Shown: positions 37,924-48,297, counted from the stretch's first letter. The stretch is DNA of 64,000 nt from Rhodococcoides trifolii (GCF_014635345.1 NZ_BMCU01000002.1:682001-746000), one strand, 5' to 3'. Numbers and translations are program-made. The notes: generated from the sequence alone by a model not told the origin.

Positions 37924-38685
37924 ATGGAGTCCGGTGGTGGCGTGCAGTCCGTGGAACGTGCTTTCGAACTGCTCGAAATCATGGCGGGGGCCGGCGGATC
38001 CGTGGGAGTCAGCGAACTGGCCGAGGCAGCGGAGCTGCCGATGCCCACCATTCACCGTCTGCTCAAGACGCTCGTCGCTCTCGGGTACGCCCGCAGATTG
38101 CCGTCGAGGCGATATGCGTTGGGAACCAAGCTCATCGGTCTCGGTGAGAGCTCGACGAAGCTCATCGGTTCCTGGGCGCGACCCTATCTGGCCGAGCTGG
38201 TGAAGATCACGCACGAAACGTCGAACATGGCTTTTCTCGAAGACGACATGGCGGTCTACGTGGCGCAAGTCCCGTCGGAACACGCCATGCGCATGTTCAA
38301 CGAGGTGGGGCAGCGGGTGTACCCCCACAGCACCGGAGTCGGAAAGGCGCTGCTGGCACAGCTTCCCGACGATCAGGTGCTCGCTCTGGTCGGCCGAACC
38401 GGCATGACGGCGAAAACCGTGAACACCCACACCTCCACTGCGGCGTTGCTCGACGACCTCGCAGTTATTCGTGAGCGGGGGTATTCGATCGACGAAGGGG
38501 AGCAGGAAGTCGGCGTGCGATGCTTCGCGGTACCCGTCGTCGGGGCACCCACGCTGACCGCGATTTCCATTGCCGGCCCGGCTGCCCGCGTCACCCTCGA
38601 CACCGCCGATCGGTATGTGCCGCTGCTGGTTTCGGCCGCACAGAGGTTGGCGAAGGATCTGGCCAGCGATGGACCGACCAGATGA
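37924..38685 (+). CDS. IclR-family regulator (AllR-like), probable repressor of the ureide/glyoxylate genes
   Basis: A 253-residue regulator. The N-terminal helix-turn-helix (about 20-75) has GVSELAEAAELPMPTIHRLL. The effector domain covers about 85-250 and includes STGVGKALLAQLPDDQVLAL and FAVPVVGAPTLTAISIAGPA. In E. coli the IclR protein AllR senses glyoxylate/allantoin and represses gcl and allantoin genes; the location here fits that. ATG 37924 follows AAGG; GTG 37915 is an alternative start. Confidence 0.88.
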   Translation: MESGGGVQSVERAFELLEIMAGAGGSVGVSELAEAAELPMPTIHRLLKTLVALGYARRLPSRRYALGTKLIGLGESSTKLIGSWARPYLAELVKITHETSNMAFLEDDMAVYVAQVPSEHAMRMFNEVGQRVYPHSTGVGKALLAQLPDDQVLALVGRTGMTAKTVNTHTSTAALLDDLAVIRERGYSIDEGEQEVGVRCFAVPVVGAPTLTAISIAGPAARVTLDTADRYVPLLVSAAQRLAKDLASDGPTR

Positions 38686-38707
38686 TGCGCGCCGGGAGGT
38701 CGGCACG

Positions 38708-39433
38708 GTGAACTGTGAACACCGCCAACTCGACTACGCCGTCCGGTTCGACTGGGGCGGAACCGGTGCCGAGGCCATTGCCGCCGACACTGCCGTAGTC
38801 GTGGATGTGCTGTCGTTCACCACCACGCTGTCCGTTGCTGTCGACGCGGGAATCGAGGTGCTCCCGTATCGGTGGCACAAGTCGGCGGCCGACTTCGCTC
38901 GGCGCAACGACGCCGTACTGGCCGTGCCGCGCAGCACGGCCGGCCCCGACGACATCAGCCTGTCGCCGGCCACGATCCGGTCGGCGCCGACGCCCGCACG
39001 CCTGGTGCTGCCGTCGCCGAACGGTTCGACCATCGCGCAGGGGCTCCAGTCGAGGCCGGTGATCGGTGCGTGCCTGCGCAACGCGTCAGCTGTCGCGAAC
39101 CACATTGCGCGACAGTTCGATACGGTGTCGATCGTTGCAGCAGGGGAGCGGTGGCCGGACGGGTCCCTCAGGCCCTGTGTCGAGGACTTGTGGGGCGCAG
39201 GGGCGGTGATCCTCGAGCTGATCGAAGCAGGTTCGATTGCGTCACCCGAGGCGCATGTTGCTGCCGATGCGTGGGCTGCGGTCCGAGACAACGTGTCGAC
39301 GGCAGTGCGCGACTGCGCCTCCGGCCGTGAGCTGATAGCGATGGGGTTCCCACAGGACGTGGACATCGCGACCGAGGTCAACGCGAGCGTGTCGGTTCCA
39401 GTGCTCCGTGCGGGCGTGTTCGTAGCGGGGTGA
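38708..39433 (+). CDS. ComB-family 2-phosphosulfolactate phosphatase-like protein
   Basis: A 241-residue protein of the ComB family, with VVVDVLSFTTTLSVAVDAGI near residues 29-48, VLPSPNGSTIAQGL near 100, and PCVEDLWGAGAVILELIEAG near 150. The start is GTG 38708, nine bases after GGGAGGT; an earlier in-frame ATG at 38669 overlaps the IclR gene and is less likely. ComB acts in coenzyme M synthesis in methanogens. No other coenzyme M gene is seen here and the actinobacterial substrate is unknown. Confidence 0.82.
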   Translation: MNCEHRQLDYAVRFDWGGTGAEAIAADTAVVVDVLSFTTTLSVAVDAGIEVLPYRWHKSAADFARRNDAVLAVPRSTAGPDDISLSPATIRSAPTPARLVLPSPNGSTIAQGLQSRPVIGACLRNASAVANHIARQFDTVSIVAAGERWPDGSLRPCVEDLWGAGAVILELIEAGSIASPEAHVAADAWAAVRDNVSTAVRDCASGRELIAMGFPQDVDIATEVNASVSVPVLRAGVFVAG

Positions 39434-39473
39434 TGGGCGTGGAGTTCCACTCGAGCCTCCGCCGACCCGGAAC

Positions 39474-39479
39474 TACACT
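39474..39479 (+). promoter_or_regulatory. Candidate -10 element (TACACT) for leaderless osmC
   Basis: TACACT ends six bases before ATG 39486 and no Shine-Dalgarno sequence is present. This spacing places the start point at or next to the start codon, the classic leaderless layout in actinobacteria. Confidence 0.5.
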
Positions 39480-39485
39480 TGCTCC

Positions 39486-39896
39486 ATGGCTGAACTATGG
39501 GTCGAGCGCACTGGAACCCGTCGCTACACCGGCAAGAGCTCACGCGGTGCGGAGGTGCTGATCGGCTCCGAGGACGTCGACGGTGTCTTCACTCCCGGGG
39601 AACTCCTCAAGATCGCCCTGGCGGCGTGCACGGGAATGAGTTCGGACACGCCGCTTGCCCGACGATTGGGCGACGACTACGACGCCACGGTCAAGGTTTC
39701 CGGTGACGCAGACCGCGAGAACGAGCTCTACCCCGAGCTGAACGAGGTGCTGCAACTCGACCTCAGTGAGCTCGATCCGGACGCGCGCGAACGTCTGCTG
39801 TCGGTCGTGGGTCGTGCTGTGGACAAGGTGTGCACCGTGGGCCGCACGCTGAAAGCAGGCACGACGGTGAACCTCACCATCGAGGCGGACCAGTGA
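39486..39896 (+). CDS. OsmC/Ohr-family protein
   Basis: A 136-residue OsmC-like protein. These use paired cysteines to reduce organic hydroperoxides. One cysteine is visible in IALAACTGMSSDTPLARRL near residue 43 and the second in RAVDKVCTVGRTLKAG near 115, so both redox positions are present. It corresponds to what I recall as Rv2923c, which follows fpg in M. tuberculosis. It overlaps acyP by four bases. Confidence 0.9.
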   Translation: MAELWVERTGTRRYTGKSSRGAEVLIGSEDVDGVFTPGELLKIALAACTGMSSDTPLARRLGDDYDATVKVSGDADRENELYPELNEVLQLDLSELDPDARERLLSVVGRAVDKVCTVGRTLKAGTTVNLTIEADQ

Positions 39897-40165
39897 CCGA
39901 GCGCCTCAGCGCGTGGGTCCACGGACACGTCCAGGGTGTCGGTTTTCGGTGGTGGACGCGATCGCGCGCGCTCGAACTCGGACTGGTGGGCTCGGCCACC
40001 AACGCCGTCGACGGGCGGGTGCATGTGGTCGCGGAAGGACCTCGCCTGCAGCTGGAATCGTTGCTGGCGAAACTGCGGTCGGGTGACACGCCAGGCCAGG
40101 TGAACACCGTGGTCGAGAGGTGGGAACAGGCGAAGGGCGGACTGGACGGGTTCGTCGAACGCTGA
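39893..40165 (+). CDS. acyP: Acylphosphatase
   Basis: A 90-residue acylphosphatase. The catalytic loop HGHVQGVGFRWWTRSRA is near residues 10-26 and carries the conserved Arg; the Asn lies in GSATNAVDGRVHVVAEG. It hydrolyses acyl phosphates. GTG 39893 overlaps the osmC stop (GTGA). The osmC-acyP-smc order matches mycobacteria. Confidence 0.95.
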   Translation: MTERLSAWVHGHVQGVGFRWWTRSRALELGLVGSATNAVDGRVHVVAEGPRLQLESLLAKLRSGDTPGQVNTVVERWEQAKGGLDGFVER

Positions 40166-40295
40166 CCTCGAAAGCTGAAACAGTCCAGCGTTGAACCACT
40201 TCCACACCACTCCGCAACTGCTTCGTGACCGAGGCGAAATATTAGCGAGGTTAAGCTGCCCGGACGGTAATAGACCATCCGGAAGGTTTGCTGCA

Positions 40296-41228
40296 GTGCT
40301 TCGACGCATCACCTTGTTCCTCGTCACCGCAGTTCTGCTGTCGGTGGCATACGCCGCTCCGGCTTCCGCCGAGGGAGCCCGGATCGACCACATCGACCGA
40401 CTCTCGGATCGCGTCGACGTGGTGTACGTCTACTCGCCGTCGATGAACCGGGTCATTCCTAATCGTGTCGTCCACCCCGTCGGCGGGCAGCGGGCACCGA
40501 CCTTCTACCTGCTGACCGGCGCAGGCGGCGGCGAAGACGGCATTTCGTGGTTCGACAACACCGATGTCGTCGGCTTTTTCTCGAACAAGAACGTGAACGT
40601 CGTGATGCCGGTCGGCGGCCGATTCAGCATGTACACAGACTGGCAGGCGGACGACCCGATCCTCGGCAGGAACCAGTGGACGACGTACTTGACGCGTGAA
40701 CTGCCCGGCGTGATCGACAACCATTACGACACGACGCGGGTGAACGCCATCAGCGGCGTGTCTATGTCGGCTGGACCTGCCCTCGATCTTGCGATCCAGG
40801 CGCCTTCCCTGTACCGCGCCGTCGGCTCCTACAGCGGATGCGCCCGTTCCAGTGACGTTGTGGGCGTGCTGAATACCGCCGCCGTCGTCACCCGCGGCGG
40901 TGGAAACATCGTGAACATGTGGGGAGTGCCCGGCGGCGGTTCGTGGGCCGCCCACGACCCCTGGCTGCGTGCCGGTGAGTTGCGCGGCAAGGCCATCTAC
41001 ATCTCCGCCGCGAGCGGACTTCCCGGCCCGATCGACGGACCGCTGGTGGTTCCCAGTCCGGTCGAGGCGGTAGCGGACGGGTGCACGGCCTCCATGGCGT
41101 CGCGGCTCTCGGAACTGGGCATCCCCGCGACGTACGTTCGGCGGTCCGAAGGTGCACACACCTGGGGCTTGTTCACCGCCGACCTGTACAACTCGTGGCC
41201 GATGATCGCGGGCGCCATCGGCGCGTGA
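40296..41228 (+). CDS. Secreted antigen-85/mycolyltransferase-like esterase
   Basis: A 310-residue exported alpha/beta hydrolase. GTG 40296, nine bases after GGAAGG, gives a good signal peptide ([18 protein letters not shown]) with cleavage probably after PASA near residue 26. The nucleophile elbow is [15 protein letters not shown] and the C-terminal histidine lies in [19 protein letters not shown]. The sequence resembles corynebacterial/mycobacterial mycolyltransferases that load mycolates on trehalose or arabinogalactan. The frame is open upstream to 40191 but that part lacks family similarity. Substrate inferred. Confidence 0.83.
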   Translation: MLRRITLFLVTAVLLSVAYAAPASAEGARIDHIDRLSDRVDVVYVYSPSMNRVIPNRVVHPVGGQRAPTFYLLTGAGGGEDGISWFDNTDVVGFFSNKNVNVVMPVGGRFSMYTDWQADDPILGRNQWTTYLTRELPGVIDNHYDTTRVNAISGVSMSAGPALDLAIQAPSLYRAVGSYSGCARSSDVVGVLNTAAVVTRGGGNIVNMWGVPGGGSWAAHDPWLRAGELRGKAIYISAASGLPGPIDGPLVVPSPVEAVADGCTASMASRLSELGIPATYVRRSEGAHTWGLFTADLYNSWPMIAGAIGA

Positions 41229-41251
41229 CGGGCGCGGGCCGGGCAACCCGG

Positions 41252-41257
41252 TAACCT
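41252..41257 (+). promoter_or_regulatory. Candidate -10 element (TAACCT) for smc
   Basis: TAACCT lies eight bases upstream of ATG 41266 and no Shine-Dalgarno sequence is seen, so smc mRNA may be leaderless or nearly so. Confidence 0.35.
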
Positions 41258-41265
41258 CAACCGCC

Positions 41266-44200
41266 ATGTATCTGAAGAGTCTGACGCTGAAGGGCTTCAA
41301 GTCCTTCGCTTCGGCGACGACTCTGCGTTTCGAGCCCGGAATCACCTGCGTCGTCGGACCGAACGGATCAGGCAAGTCGAACGTCGTCGACGCGCTCACC
41401 TGGGTCATGGGGGAGCAGGGCGCCAAAGCGCTGCGCGGCGGGAAGATGGAGGATGTCATCTTCGCCGGGACGTCCGGGCGGGCGCCGCTCGGCCGTGCCG
41501 AGGTGACACTGACCATCGACAACTCGGACGGCGCACTGCCCATCGACTATTCCGAAGTGTCGATCACCCGGCGCATGTTCCGAGACGGCGCCGGCGAATA
41601 CGAGATCAACGGCAGCTCGTGCCGGTTGATGGATGTCCAGGAACTGCTCAGCGACTCGGGCATCGGCCGAGAGATGCACGTCATCGTCGGCCAGGGTCGT
41701 CTCGCCGCGATCCTCGAATCGCGTCCCGAAGATCGCCGGGCGTTCATCGAAGAGGCCGCCGGGGTGCTCAAGCACCGCAAGCGGAAAGAAAAGGCCGTCC
41801 GCAAGCTGGACTCGATGCAGGCCAACCTCGCGCGACTCACGGACCTCACCACCGAACTACGCCGCCAGCTCAAACCCCTCGGACGCCAGGCCGAGGTTGC
41901 CCGCCGAGCTCAGACGGTGCAGGCGGACCTGCGTGACGCCAAGTTGCGACTCGCCGCCGACGATCTGGTCACCCGCCGACGCGAGCTGGCCGAACAGAGT
42001 CACGACGAGAGCAGAGCACGGGAGGAGTACGCCGCGGTCCAGGATGCGCTGTCCGAAGGCAACGCAGTGCAGCTCGAACACGAGGACGCCCTCGCGCAAC
42101 TCACACCGAGTGCGGAAGCGGCGGGCCAGGCGTGGTTTCAACTGTCCGCGCTGGCCGAACGTGTCGGAGCGACCGTGCGCATCGCCACCGAACGCGCCCG
42201 GCACCTCGAGGGTGCACCCGACGATCGGCGCGGGCCGGACCCGGACCAACTCGAAGCGCAGGCCGATCGGGTCGCCGAGGAAGAACTCGAGTTGACCGAG
42301 GCCGTCGAGATGGCACGCGCCACGCTGGACGCCGCCCGTGAGCAACTCGCCGAACGTGAAGAGGCTGCAGCCGACGCCGAACGCGCACACTTCGCAGCCG
42401 TTCGTGCCGTGGCCGACCGGCGCGAAGGACTGGCCCGACTGTCCGGTCAGGTCGACACCATGCGCACGCGAGCAGAATCCATCGACGCCGAAGTGGGCCG
42501 CCTCGCCGCGGCAATCGACGAAGCTCGCAGGCGTGGTGACGACGCACAGGTCGAGTTCGACAGCGTCCAGGAACAGATCGGCGTCCTCGACGCGGGCGAG
42601 GTGGGTCTCGACACGCACCACGAGCGCGCCGTCGACGCGCTCCGGATCGCGAACGAGCGCGTGACGGAACTGCAAGCGGCAGAACGGGAAGCAAGCCAAC
42701 GCGTCGTCTCGCTGCGCGCCCGCATCGACGCTCTGGCCATGGGTCTCGAGCGTAAGGACGGCGGTGCGTGGCTCGGCGACAATTCGTCGACCGTACGGGG
42801 GCGCCTGTCCACGGACATCACCGTCGAGTCGGGATACGAGATTGCCGTCGCAGCCGCCCTCGGCGCAGCCGCCGACGCAGTGACCGTGGACGACGCCGAC
42901 GGAGCCCGCGCTGCCGTGCAAGCGCTCAAAGACGGTGACGGGGGACGGGCCGCCATCGTCCATCGGATCGCAGCCGACGCGGCGAACGTCGACCGGTCCA
43001 TCGGCGACGCCCGTTGGGCTCTGTCCGTCGTCGATGCGTCGGAGTCGGTCCGCGGAGCCGTCACCGCGCTGTTGCGCCACACCGTCCTGGTCGACTCGGT
43101 GGCCGCGGGAGTTGCTCTCACCGAAGCGAATCCGGATCTGCGAGCTGTCACGCGCGACGGCGACCTGATGGGCGCCGGATGGATCACCGGCGGCTCGGAA
43201 CGCCAACCGAGCACCATCGAAGTACAGTCCGCCATCGATTCGTCGGTCGAGGAGCTTGCGGCGTCCGAACGGCTCGCGGACGAACTGGCGGCGGCACTGT
43301 CCGGGGCTCTCGACGAACAGTCCGATCGCCGCGATTCTGAGGAGCAGGCTCTGGCGGCACTCAACGAGTCCGACGCGGCCATGGCTGCGGTCTACGAGCA
43401 GCTGGGCCGGCTCGGTCAGGTGGCACGGGCCGCCCATGCCGAATCGGCGCGGCTGCAGACGCAGCGTGACGCTGCCGAGACCGGGCGAGACGGGGCGTTC
43501 GCCTCCCTCGCCGAACTGGAAGAGCGGCTTCGTAACGCGGAGCGTGACCAGGGGGACGACGACACCGCCGACGACAACACCGGTACCTCCGCCGAACGTG
43601 AGATGGCAGCCGCGGCCCTCGTCGAGGTTCGAGCCGTGGAAGTCGAGGCCCGCCTCGCTGTCCGCACTGCCGAAGAGAGAGCGGAATCCGTTCGCGGCAA
43701 GGCAGATTCGCTACGTCGAACGGCGCGGATCGAGCGGGAGGCACGAGTGCGTGCGGAACGGGCAATGGCCGCGCGAGCCCACTCCGCTGCCGTCGCGTCT
43801 GCCGTCGCCGATGCCGGCACACGGGTAGCGGCCCGTCTGCAGGTTGCCGTCACGGAAGCCGCGACCCGGCGAGACGAGATCGGCCGTCGACGCGCGGACC
43901 GAGCCGGCGAGCTCGAGCGGGTGAAGGAACAGGTTCGAGCCCTCTCCGGTCGGCTCGCTCAGCTCAACGACGCCGTGCATCGTGACGAGGTGGCACGTGC
44001 GCAAGCAGCGTTACGGATCGAGCAGCTCGAACAGACCATCTCGGAACAGTTCTCGATCGCACTCGACGATCTCGTCGCCGAATACGGCCCCGACGTCACG
44101 CTGCCGCCGACAGAACTCGAGATGGCGGAATACGAACAGGCGAAGGAGCGCGGCGAAACCGTCGTCGCCCCGGCGGCGATGCCGTTCGACCGGGCAAGCC

Positions 44201-44901
44201 AGGAGCGTCGCGCGAAGCGCGCCGAGAAGGACCTGGCCACCCTGGGCAAGGTGAATCCGCTTGCTCTCGAGGAGTTCGCGGCGCTCGAGGAGCGGTACAA
44301 CTTCCTCTCCACTCAGCTCGAAGACGTCAAGAGTGCCCGAAAGGACCTGCTGGGTGTGGTCGCCGACGTCGACGCCCGCATCCTCCAGGTATTCACCGAG
44401 GCGTGGCTGGACGTCGAACGCGAGTTCGTCGGTGTGTTCGCCAAACTGTTCCCCGGCGGCGAGGGACGGCTCATCCTCACCGACCCGTCCGACATGCTGA
44501 CCACCGGCATCGAGGTCGAGGCGCGTCCACCGGGCAAGAAGGTCAAGCGGCTGTCGCTGCTGTCCGGTGGGGAGAAGTCGCTGACCGCGGTGGCCATGCT
44601 CGTGGCGATCTTCCGCGCCCGCCCGTCTCCGTTCTACGTGATGGACGAAGTCGAGGCGGCTCTCGACGACACCAACCTGCGCCGGCTGATCGGCCTGTTC
44701 GAACAACTGCGCGAGAAGTCGCAGCTGATCGTCATCACCCACCAGAAGCCGACGATGGAAGTGGCGGACGCGTTGTACGGGGTAAGCATGCGCGGCGACG
44801 GCATCACCACCGTGATCTCCCAGCGCATGCGCGGACGTGACCTTCCGGTCGCGGAGCCGGCGGCCTCCGAGGCGGCGGCACAGGTCCCCGTCGAATCCTG
44901 A
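41266..44901 (+). CDS. smc: Chromosome segregation protein SMC
   Basis: A 1211-residue structural maintenance of chromosomes ATPase. Walker [17 protein letters not shown] is near residues 32-47. Two long coiled coils flank a hinge at about 500-650 ([34 protein letters not shown]). The signature [19 protein letters not shown] is near 1098 and Walker B/D-loop [17 protein letters not shown] near 1125. It condenses and segregates the chromosome with ScpA/B, which are not in the window. ftsY follows 25 bases later. Confidence 0.98.
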   Translation: MYLKSLTLKGFKSFASATTLRFEPGITCVVGPNGSGKSNVVDALTWVMGEQGAKALRGGKMEDVIFAGTSGRAPLGRAEVTLTIDNSDGALPIDYSEVSITRRMFRDGAGEYEINGSSCRLMDVQELLSDSGIGREMHVIVGQGRLAAILESRPEDRRAFIEEAAGVLKHRKRKEKAVRKLDSMQANLARLTDLTTELRRQLKPLGRQAEVARRAQTVQADLRDAKLRLAADDLVTRRRELAEQSHDESRAREEYAAVQDALSEGNAVQLEHEDALAQLTPSAEAAGQAWFQLSALAERVGATVRIATERARHLEGAPDDRRGPDPDQLEAQADRVAEEELELTEAVEMARATLDAAREQLAEREEAAADAERAHFAAVRAVADRREGLARLSGQVDTMRTRAESIDAEVGRLAAAIDEARRRGDDAQVEFDSVQEQIGVLDAGEVGLDTHHERAVDALRIANERVTELQAAEREASQRVVSLRARIDALAMGLERKDGGAWLGDNSSTVRGRLSTDITVESGYEIAVAAALGAAADAVTVDDADGARAAVQALKDGDGGRAAIVHRIAADAANVDRSIGDARWALSVVDASESVRGAVTALLRHTVLVDSVAAGVALTEANPDLRAVTRDGDLMGAGWITGGSERQPSTIEVQSAIDSSVEELAASERLADELAAALSGALDEQSDRRDSEEQALAALNESDAAMAAVYEQLGRLGQVARAAHAESARLQTQRDAAETGRDGAFASLAELEERLRNAERDQGDDDTADDNTGTSAEREMAAAALVEVRAVEVEARLAVRTAEERAESVRGKADSLRRTARIEREARVRAERAMAARAHSAAVASAVADAGTRVAARLQVAVTEAATRRDEIGRRRADRAGELERVKEQVRALSGRLAQLNDAVHRDEVARAQAALRIEQLEQTISEQFSIALDDLVAEYGPDVTLPPTELEMAEYEQAKERGETVVAPAAMPFDRASQERRAKRAEKDLATLGKVNPLALEEFAALEERYNFLSTQLEDVKSARKDLLGVVADVDARILQVFTEAWLDVEREFVGVFAKLFPGGEGRLILTDPSDMLTTGIEVEARPPGKKVKRLSLLSGGEKSLTAVAMLVAIFRARPSPFYVMDEVEAALDDTNLRRLIGLFEQLREKSQLIVITHQKPTMEVADALYGVSMRGDGITTVISQRMRGRDLPVAEPAASEAAAQVPVES

Positions 44902-44926
44902 TCGAACCGGCTGACAGGATGATCGA

Positions 44927-46369
44927 GTGACTACTGGAGCATGGATTGCCGTCGCGGTCGTCGTCGCCGTCCTGATCATCGCCCTCGCTGTCGGCCTGGT
45001 TCTGCAGCGCCGCCGTCGGATCTCGCTGTCGAGCGCGGACACGACAGCCGCCGTCGACGAGGGAAAGAAGAAGGACCGCTCGGGTGGGTACACCGCCGGG
45101 ACCGGGTTCAATTTCTCGCAGGGCGGGTCGACGCCCACCCTGGACCCGCCGAAGCCGTCGCCCGTGCCGGTGGAGCGAACGGATACGGATGATCAGCCGC
45201 GGGTCGGTGACGACGCAGCGATCCCGCGCGACGCACCGAGGCGCGGCATCACGAACGTCGGTCTGCCCGATCCGGTCGCCGAACAGCCGGTCGACGACAC
45301 GCCCGTCGCCGAGAAGCCGGTCGTCGAGAAAACCGTCACCACCCCCGACGAGGTGGAAGGCGACGACTTCCCGTCCGCCGAAGATCCGGCTCCGGTGGAC
45401 ATCGCCCCCGACCCGATCGCGACGGCCACGCCCGTCATCGACGACATCGATCCCACGGCCGGTCGCCTCGACCGCCTTCGCGGGCGGCTGTCCCGATCAC
45501 AGAATGCCGTCGGACGTAGCCTTCTCGGACTTCTCGGCGGCGGTGACCTCGACGAGGACTCGTGGGAAGAGGTCGAGGACACGCTGCTGGTTGCCGACCT
45601 GGGCAGCGCCACCACGAACGAGATCATGACGACGCTGCGCGAGCAGATGGCCGTGCGGAACGTGCGCACGGAAGCGCAAGCGCGTGCCCTGCTCCGAGAG
45701 GTCCTGATCGACCAGCTTTCCCCGAACATGGACCGAGCGATTCGCGCCCTTCCGCACGGAGACCGTCCGTCGGTGCTCCTCGTGGTCGGAGTGAACGGCA
45801 CGGGAAAGACGACCACGACGGGCAAGTTGGCGCGCGTTCTCGTCGCCGACGGTCGTCGCGTGGTGTTGGCGGCAGCCGACACGTTCCGTGCCGCCGCTGC
45901 GGACCAACTGCAGACGTGGGCCGAGCGGGTGGGCGCCGAAGTGGTGCGTGGCAAGGAAGGCGCCGACCCCGCGGCGGTGGCGTTCGATGCCGTGACCAAG
46001 GGCATCACCGACGGTGTCGACGTCGTGCTCGTCGACACGGCCGGGCGTCTGCACACGAAGACGGGTCTGATGGACGAGTTGGGCAAGGTCAAGCGGGTCA
46101 TCGAGAAGAAGGCGCCCGTCGACGACGTGCTCCTGGTTCTGGACGCCACCATCGGCCAGAACGGGCTCACCCAAGCGCGTGTGTTCGCTCAAATGGTCGA
46201 CATCACCGGCGTCGTGCTCACGAAACTGGACGGAACGGCCAAGGGCGGCATCGTCTTCCAGGTGCAGCGCGAACTCGGCGTTCCGGTGAAACTGGTGGGG
46301 CTCGGCGAGGGTGCCGACGACCTCGCACCGTTCGAGCCGGCGGCGTTCGTCGACGCTCTCCTGGGCTGA
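44927..46369 (+). CDS. ftsY: Signal recognition particle receptor FtsY
   Basis: A 480-residue GTPase receptor that docks SRP at the membrane. An N-terminal membrane helix (AWIAVAVVVAVLIIALAVGL, residues 5-24) and an acidic proline-rich linker (to about 175) precede the NG domain. G1 is VGVNGTGKTTTTGKLARVL near 287; further motifs are LAAADTFRAAAADQL, VLVDTAGRLHTKTGLMDELG and LTKLDGTAKGG. The GTG start is 26 bases after the smc stop. The C-terminus runs into a 21-bp tandem duplication. Confidence 0.97.
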   Translation: MTTGAWIAVAVVVAVLIIALAVGLVLQRRRRISLSSADTTAAVDEGKKKDRSGGYTAGTGFNFSQGGSTPTLDPPKPSPVPVERTDTDDQPRVGDDAAIPRDAPRRGITNVGLPDPVAEQPVDDTPVAEKPVVEKTVTTPDEVEGDDFPSAEDPAPVDIAPDPIATATPVIDDIDPTAGRLDRLRGRLSRSQNAVGRSLLGLLGGGDLDEDSWEEVEDTLLVADLGSATTNEIMTTLREQMAVRNVRTEAQARALLREVLIDQLSPNMDRAIRALPHGDRPSVLLVVGVNGTGKTTTTGKLARVLVADGRRVVLAAADTFRAAAADQLQTWAERVGAEVVRGKEGADPAAVAFDAVTKGITDGVDVVLVDTAGRLHTKTGLMDELGKVKRVIEKKAPVDDVLLVLDATIGQNGLTQARVFAQMVDITGVVLTKLDGTAKGGIVFQVQRELGVPVKLVGLGEGADDLAPFEPAAFVDALLG

Positions 46370-46406
46370 GTGCTCGGTCACAACAGCTGAGTGCTCGGTC
46401 ACAACA
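46365..46406. repeat. Perfect 21-bp tandem duplication over the ftsY stop codon
   Basis: The 21-base unit beginning GCTGAGTGCTCGGTCAC occurs twice in a row, at 46365-46385 and 46386-46406, with no mismatch. The first copy includes the ftsY stop (TGA 46367-46369), so the duplication gives a second in-register stop-like copy downstream. A recent slippage product is likely; function is not evident. Confidence 0.85.
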
Positions 46407-46478
46407 ATTGGTCTGCGACACCGAATCGGGCGAGAAACCGGTGGACGCAACAAGGCCGAAACATAAACCGCCCATGCG

Positions 46479-46516
46479 TTCACACCCCTGAAACTCCACA
46501 GTGTCGTCGATGAAAC
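46479..46516 (+). promoter_or_regulatory. GlnR box upstream of amt
   Basis: The arrangement TTCAC-N6-GAAAC-N6-GTGTC-N6-GAAAC fits the actinobacterial GlnR consensus gTnAC-n6-GaAAC repeated at 22 bases. Both GAAAC half-sites are exact and the first a-site is one base off. It lies 75 bases upstream of amt, a known GlnR target in related genera. No other feature is seen in 46407-46590 apart from a strong ribosome binding site. Confidence 0.65.
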
Positions 46517-46590
46517 TTCGCCACAGCACTCTTGCCTGCAGGTCATCAGCCGCGACCGGCTGGGCTGGAGGATGAAGGAGGAGGCTCAAG

Positions 46591-47955
46591 GTGGATTTCC
46601 CCACTATCGGTGCGCCCGACACCGGTGACACGGCGTGGATGCTGACAAGTGCAGCACTCGTGCTACTCATGACCCCGGGTCTTGCGTTCTTCTACGGCGG
46701 CATGGTTCGCGCCAAGAGCGTGCTGAACATGATCATGATGAGCGTCAGCGCCATGGGACTCGTCGGAGTGCTGTGGGTGCTCTACGGATACTCGATGGCG
46801 TTCGGCGAGGACAAAGGCAACTTCGTCGGTGACCCGTTCCAGTACTTCGGTCTGAAGTCGCTGATCGGCGGTGCCTACCTCGCCGAGACCGACGACGCGG
46901 GCGCAACCGTGGCCGATGCCGCGATTCCGCTGGTCGGCACCATCCCCGCAACCGTGTTCGTCGCCTTCCAGGCAATGTTCGCGATCATCACCGTCGCCCT
47001 CATCTCGGGCGCGGTCGCCGATCGTCTGCGGTTCGGCCCCTGGCTGCTGTTCGCCGGCCTGTGGGCCACGGTCGTCTACTTCCCGGTAGCGCACTGGGTC
47101 TTCGCGTTCGACGGTGTCACCTCGGAAACGGGTGGCTGGATCGCGAACAAGCTCGCCGCCGTGGACTTCGCGGGCGGTACCGCCGTGCACATCAACGCCG
47201 GCGCTGCCGGTCTCGTGCTCTGCATCATCCTCGGCAAGCGCAAGGGATGGCCGGGCACTCCGTTCCGCCCGCACAACCTCCCGTTCGTCATGCTCGGCGC
47301 CGGCCTGCTCTGGTTCGGCTGGTTCGGATTCAACGCCGGTTCGGCGGTGGGCTCGAACGGTATCGCCGGTGCCACGTTCATCACCACGGTGGTGGCCACC
47401 TGCGCCGCGATGCTCGCCTGGCTTCTCACCGAGCGCATCCGCGACGGACACGCCACGAGCCTCGGCGGTGCGTCGGGCATCGTTGCCGGACTCGTCGCGA
47501 TCACTCCGTCCTGCTCGTCGGTCAACGTGGTCGGGGCCCTGGCCATCGGCGTCGTGTCCGGTGTTCTCTGTGCCCTCGCAGTGGGACTGAAGTTCAAGTT
47601 CGGGTTCGACGATTCGCTCGACGTCGTCGGCGTCCACCTGGTCGGTGGCATCGTCGGCACCCTGATGGTCGGGCTCGTCGCGACCAGCGAAGCCCCCGCG
47701 GGCGTCGAAGGCCTGTTCTACGGTGGTGGAGTCGACCAGCTGTGGCGCCAGGCCGTCGGTGCCGGTGCGGTTCTGCTGTACTCGCTGGTCGGAACTGCGA
47801 TCATCGCGTACATCGTCAAGTTCACCGTCGGACTGCGTGCCGACGACGAGAGCGAGTCTCTCGGTGTGGATGAGTCCGAACACGCCGAGACGGCATACGA
47901 TTTTGCTGCACTCGGTGGAAATTCGCTGGGCCGCTTGTCCAGCAAGGAGGCGTAA
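46591..47955 (+). CDS. amt: Ammonium transporter Amt
   Basis: A 454-residue channel with about 11 helices. The twin pore histidines are visible in GGTAVHINAGAAGLV near residue 199 and VVGVHLVGGIVGTLM near 350. The start LLMTPGLAFFYGGMVRAKSV is typical. The GTG at 46591 follows a strong AAGGAGGAGG. amt, glnB and glnD lie in order as in other actinobacteria and form a nitrogen-starvation operon with a GlnR box upstream. Confidence 0.97.
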   Translation: MDFPTIGAPDTGDTAWMLTSAALVLLMTPGLAFFYGGMVRAKSVLNMIMMSVSAMGLVGVLWVLYGYSMAFGEDKGNFVGDPFQYFGLKSLIGGAYLAETDDAGATVADAAIPLVGTIPATVFVAFQAMFAIITVALISGAVADRLRFGPWLLFAGLWATVVYFPVAHWVFAFDGVTSETGGWIANKLAAVDFAGGTAVHINAGAAGLVLCIILGKRKGWPGTPFRPHNLPFVMLGAGLLWFGWFGFNAGSAVGSNGIAGATFITTVVATCAAMLAWLLTERIRDGHATSLGGASGIVAGLVAITPSCSSVNVVGALAIGVVSGVLCALAVGLKFKFGFDDSLDVVGVHLVGGIVGTLMVGLVATSEAPAGVEGLFYGGGVDQLWRQAVGAGAVLLYSLVGTAIIAYIVKFTVGLRADDESESLGVDESEHAETAYDFAALGGNSLGRLSSKEA

Positions 47956-48297
<342 letters not shown>

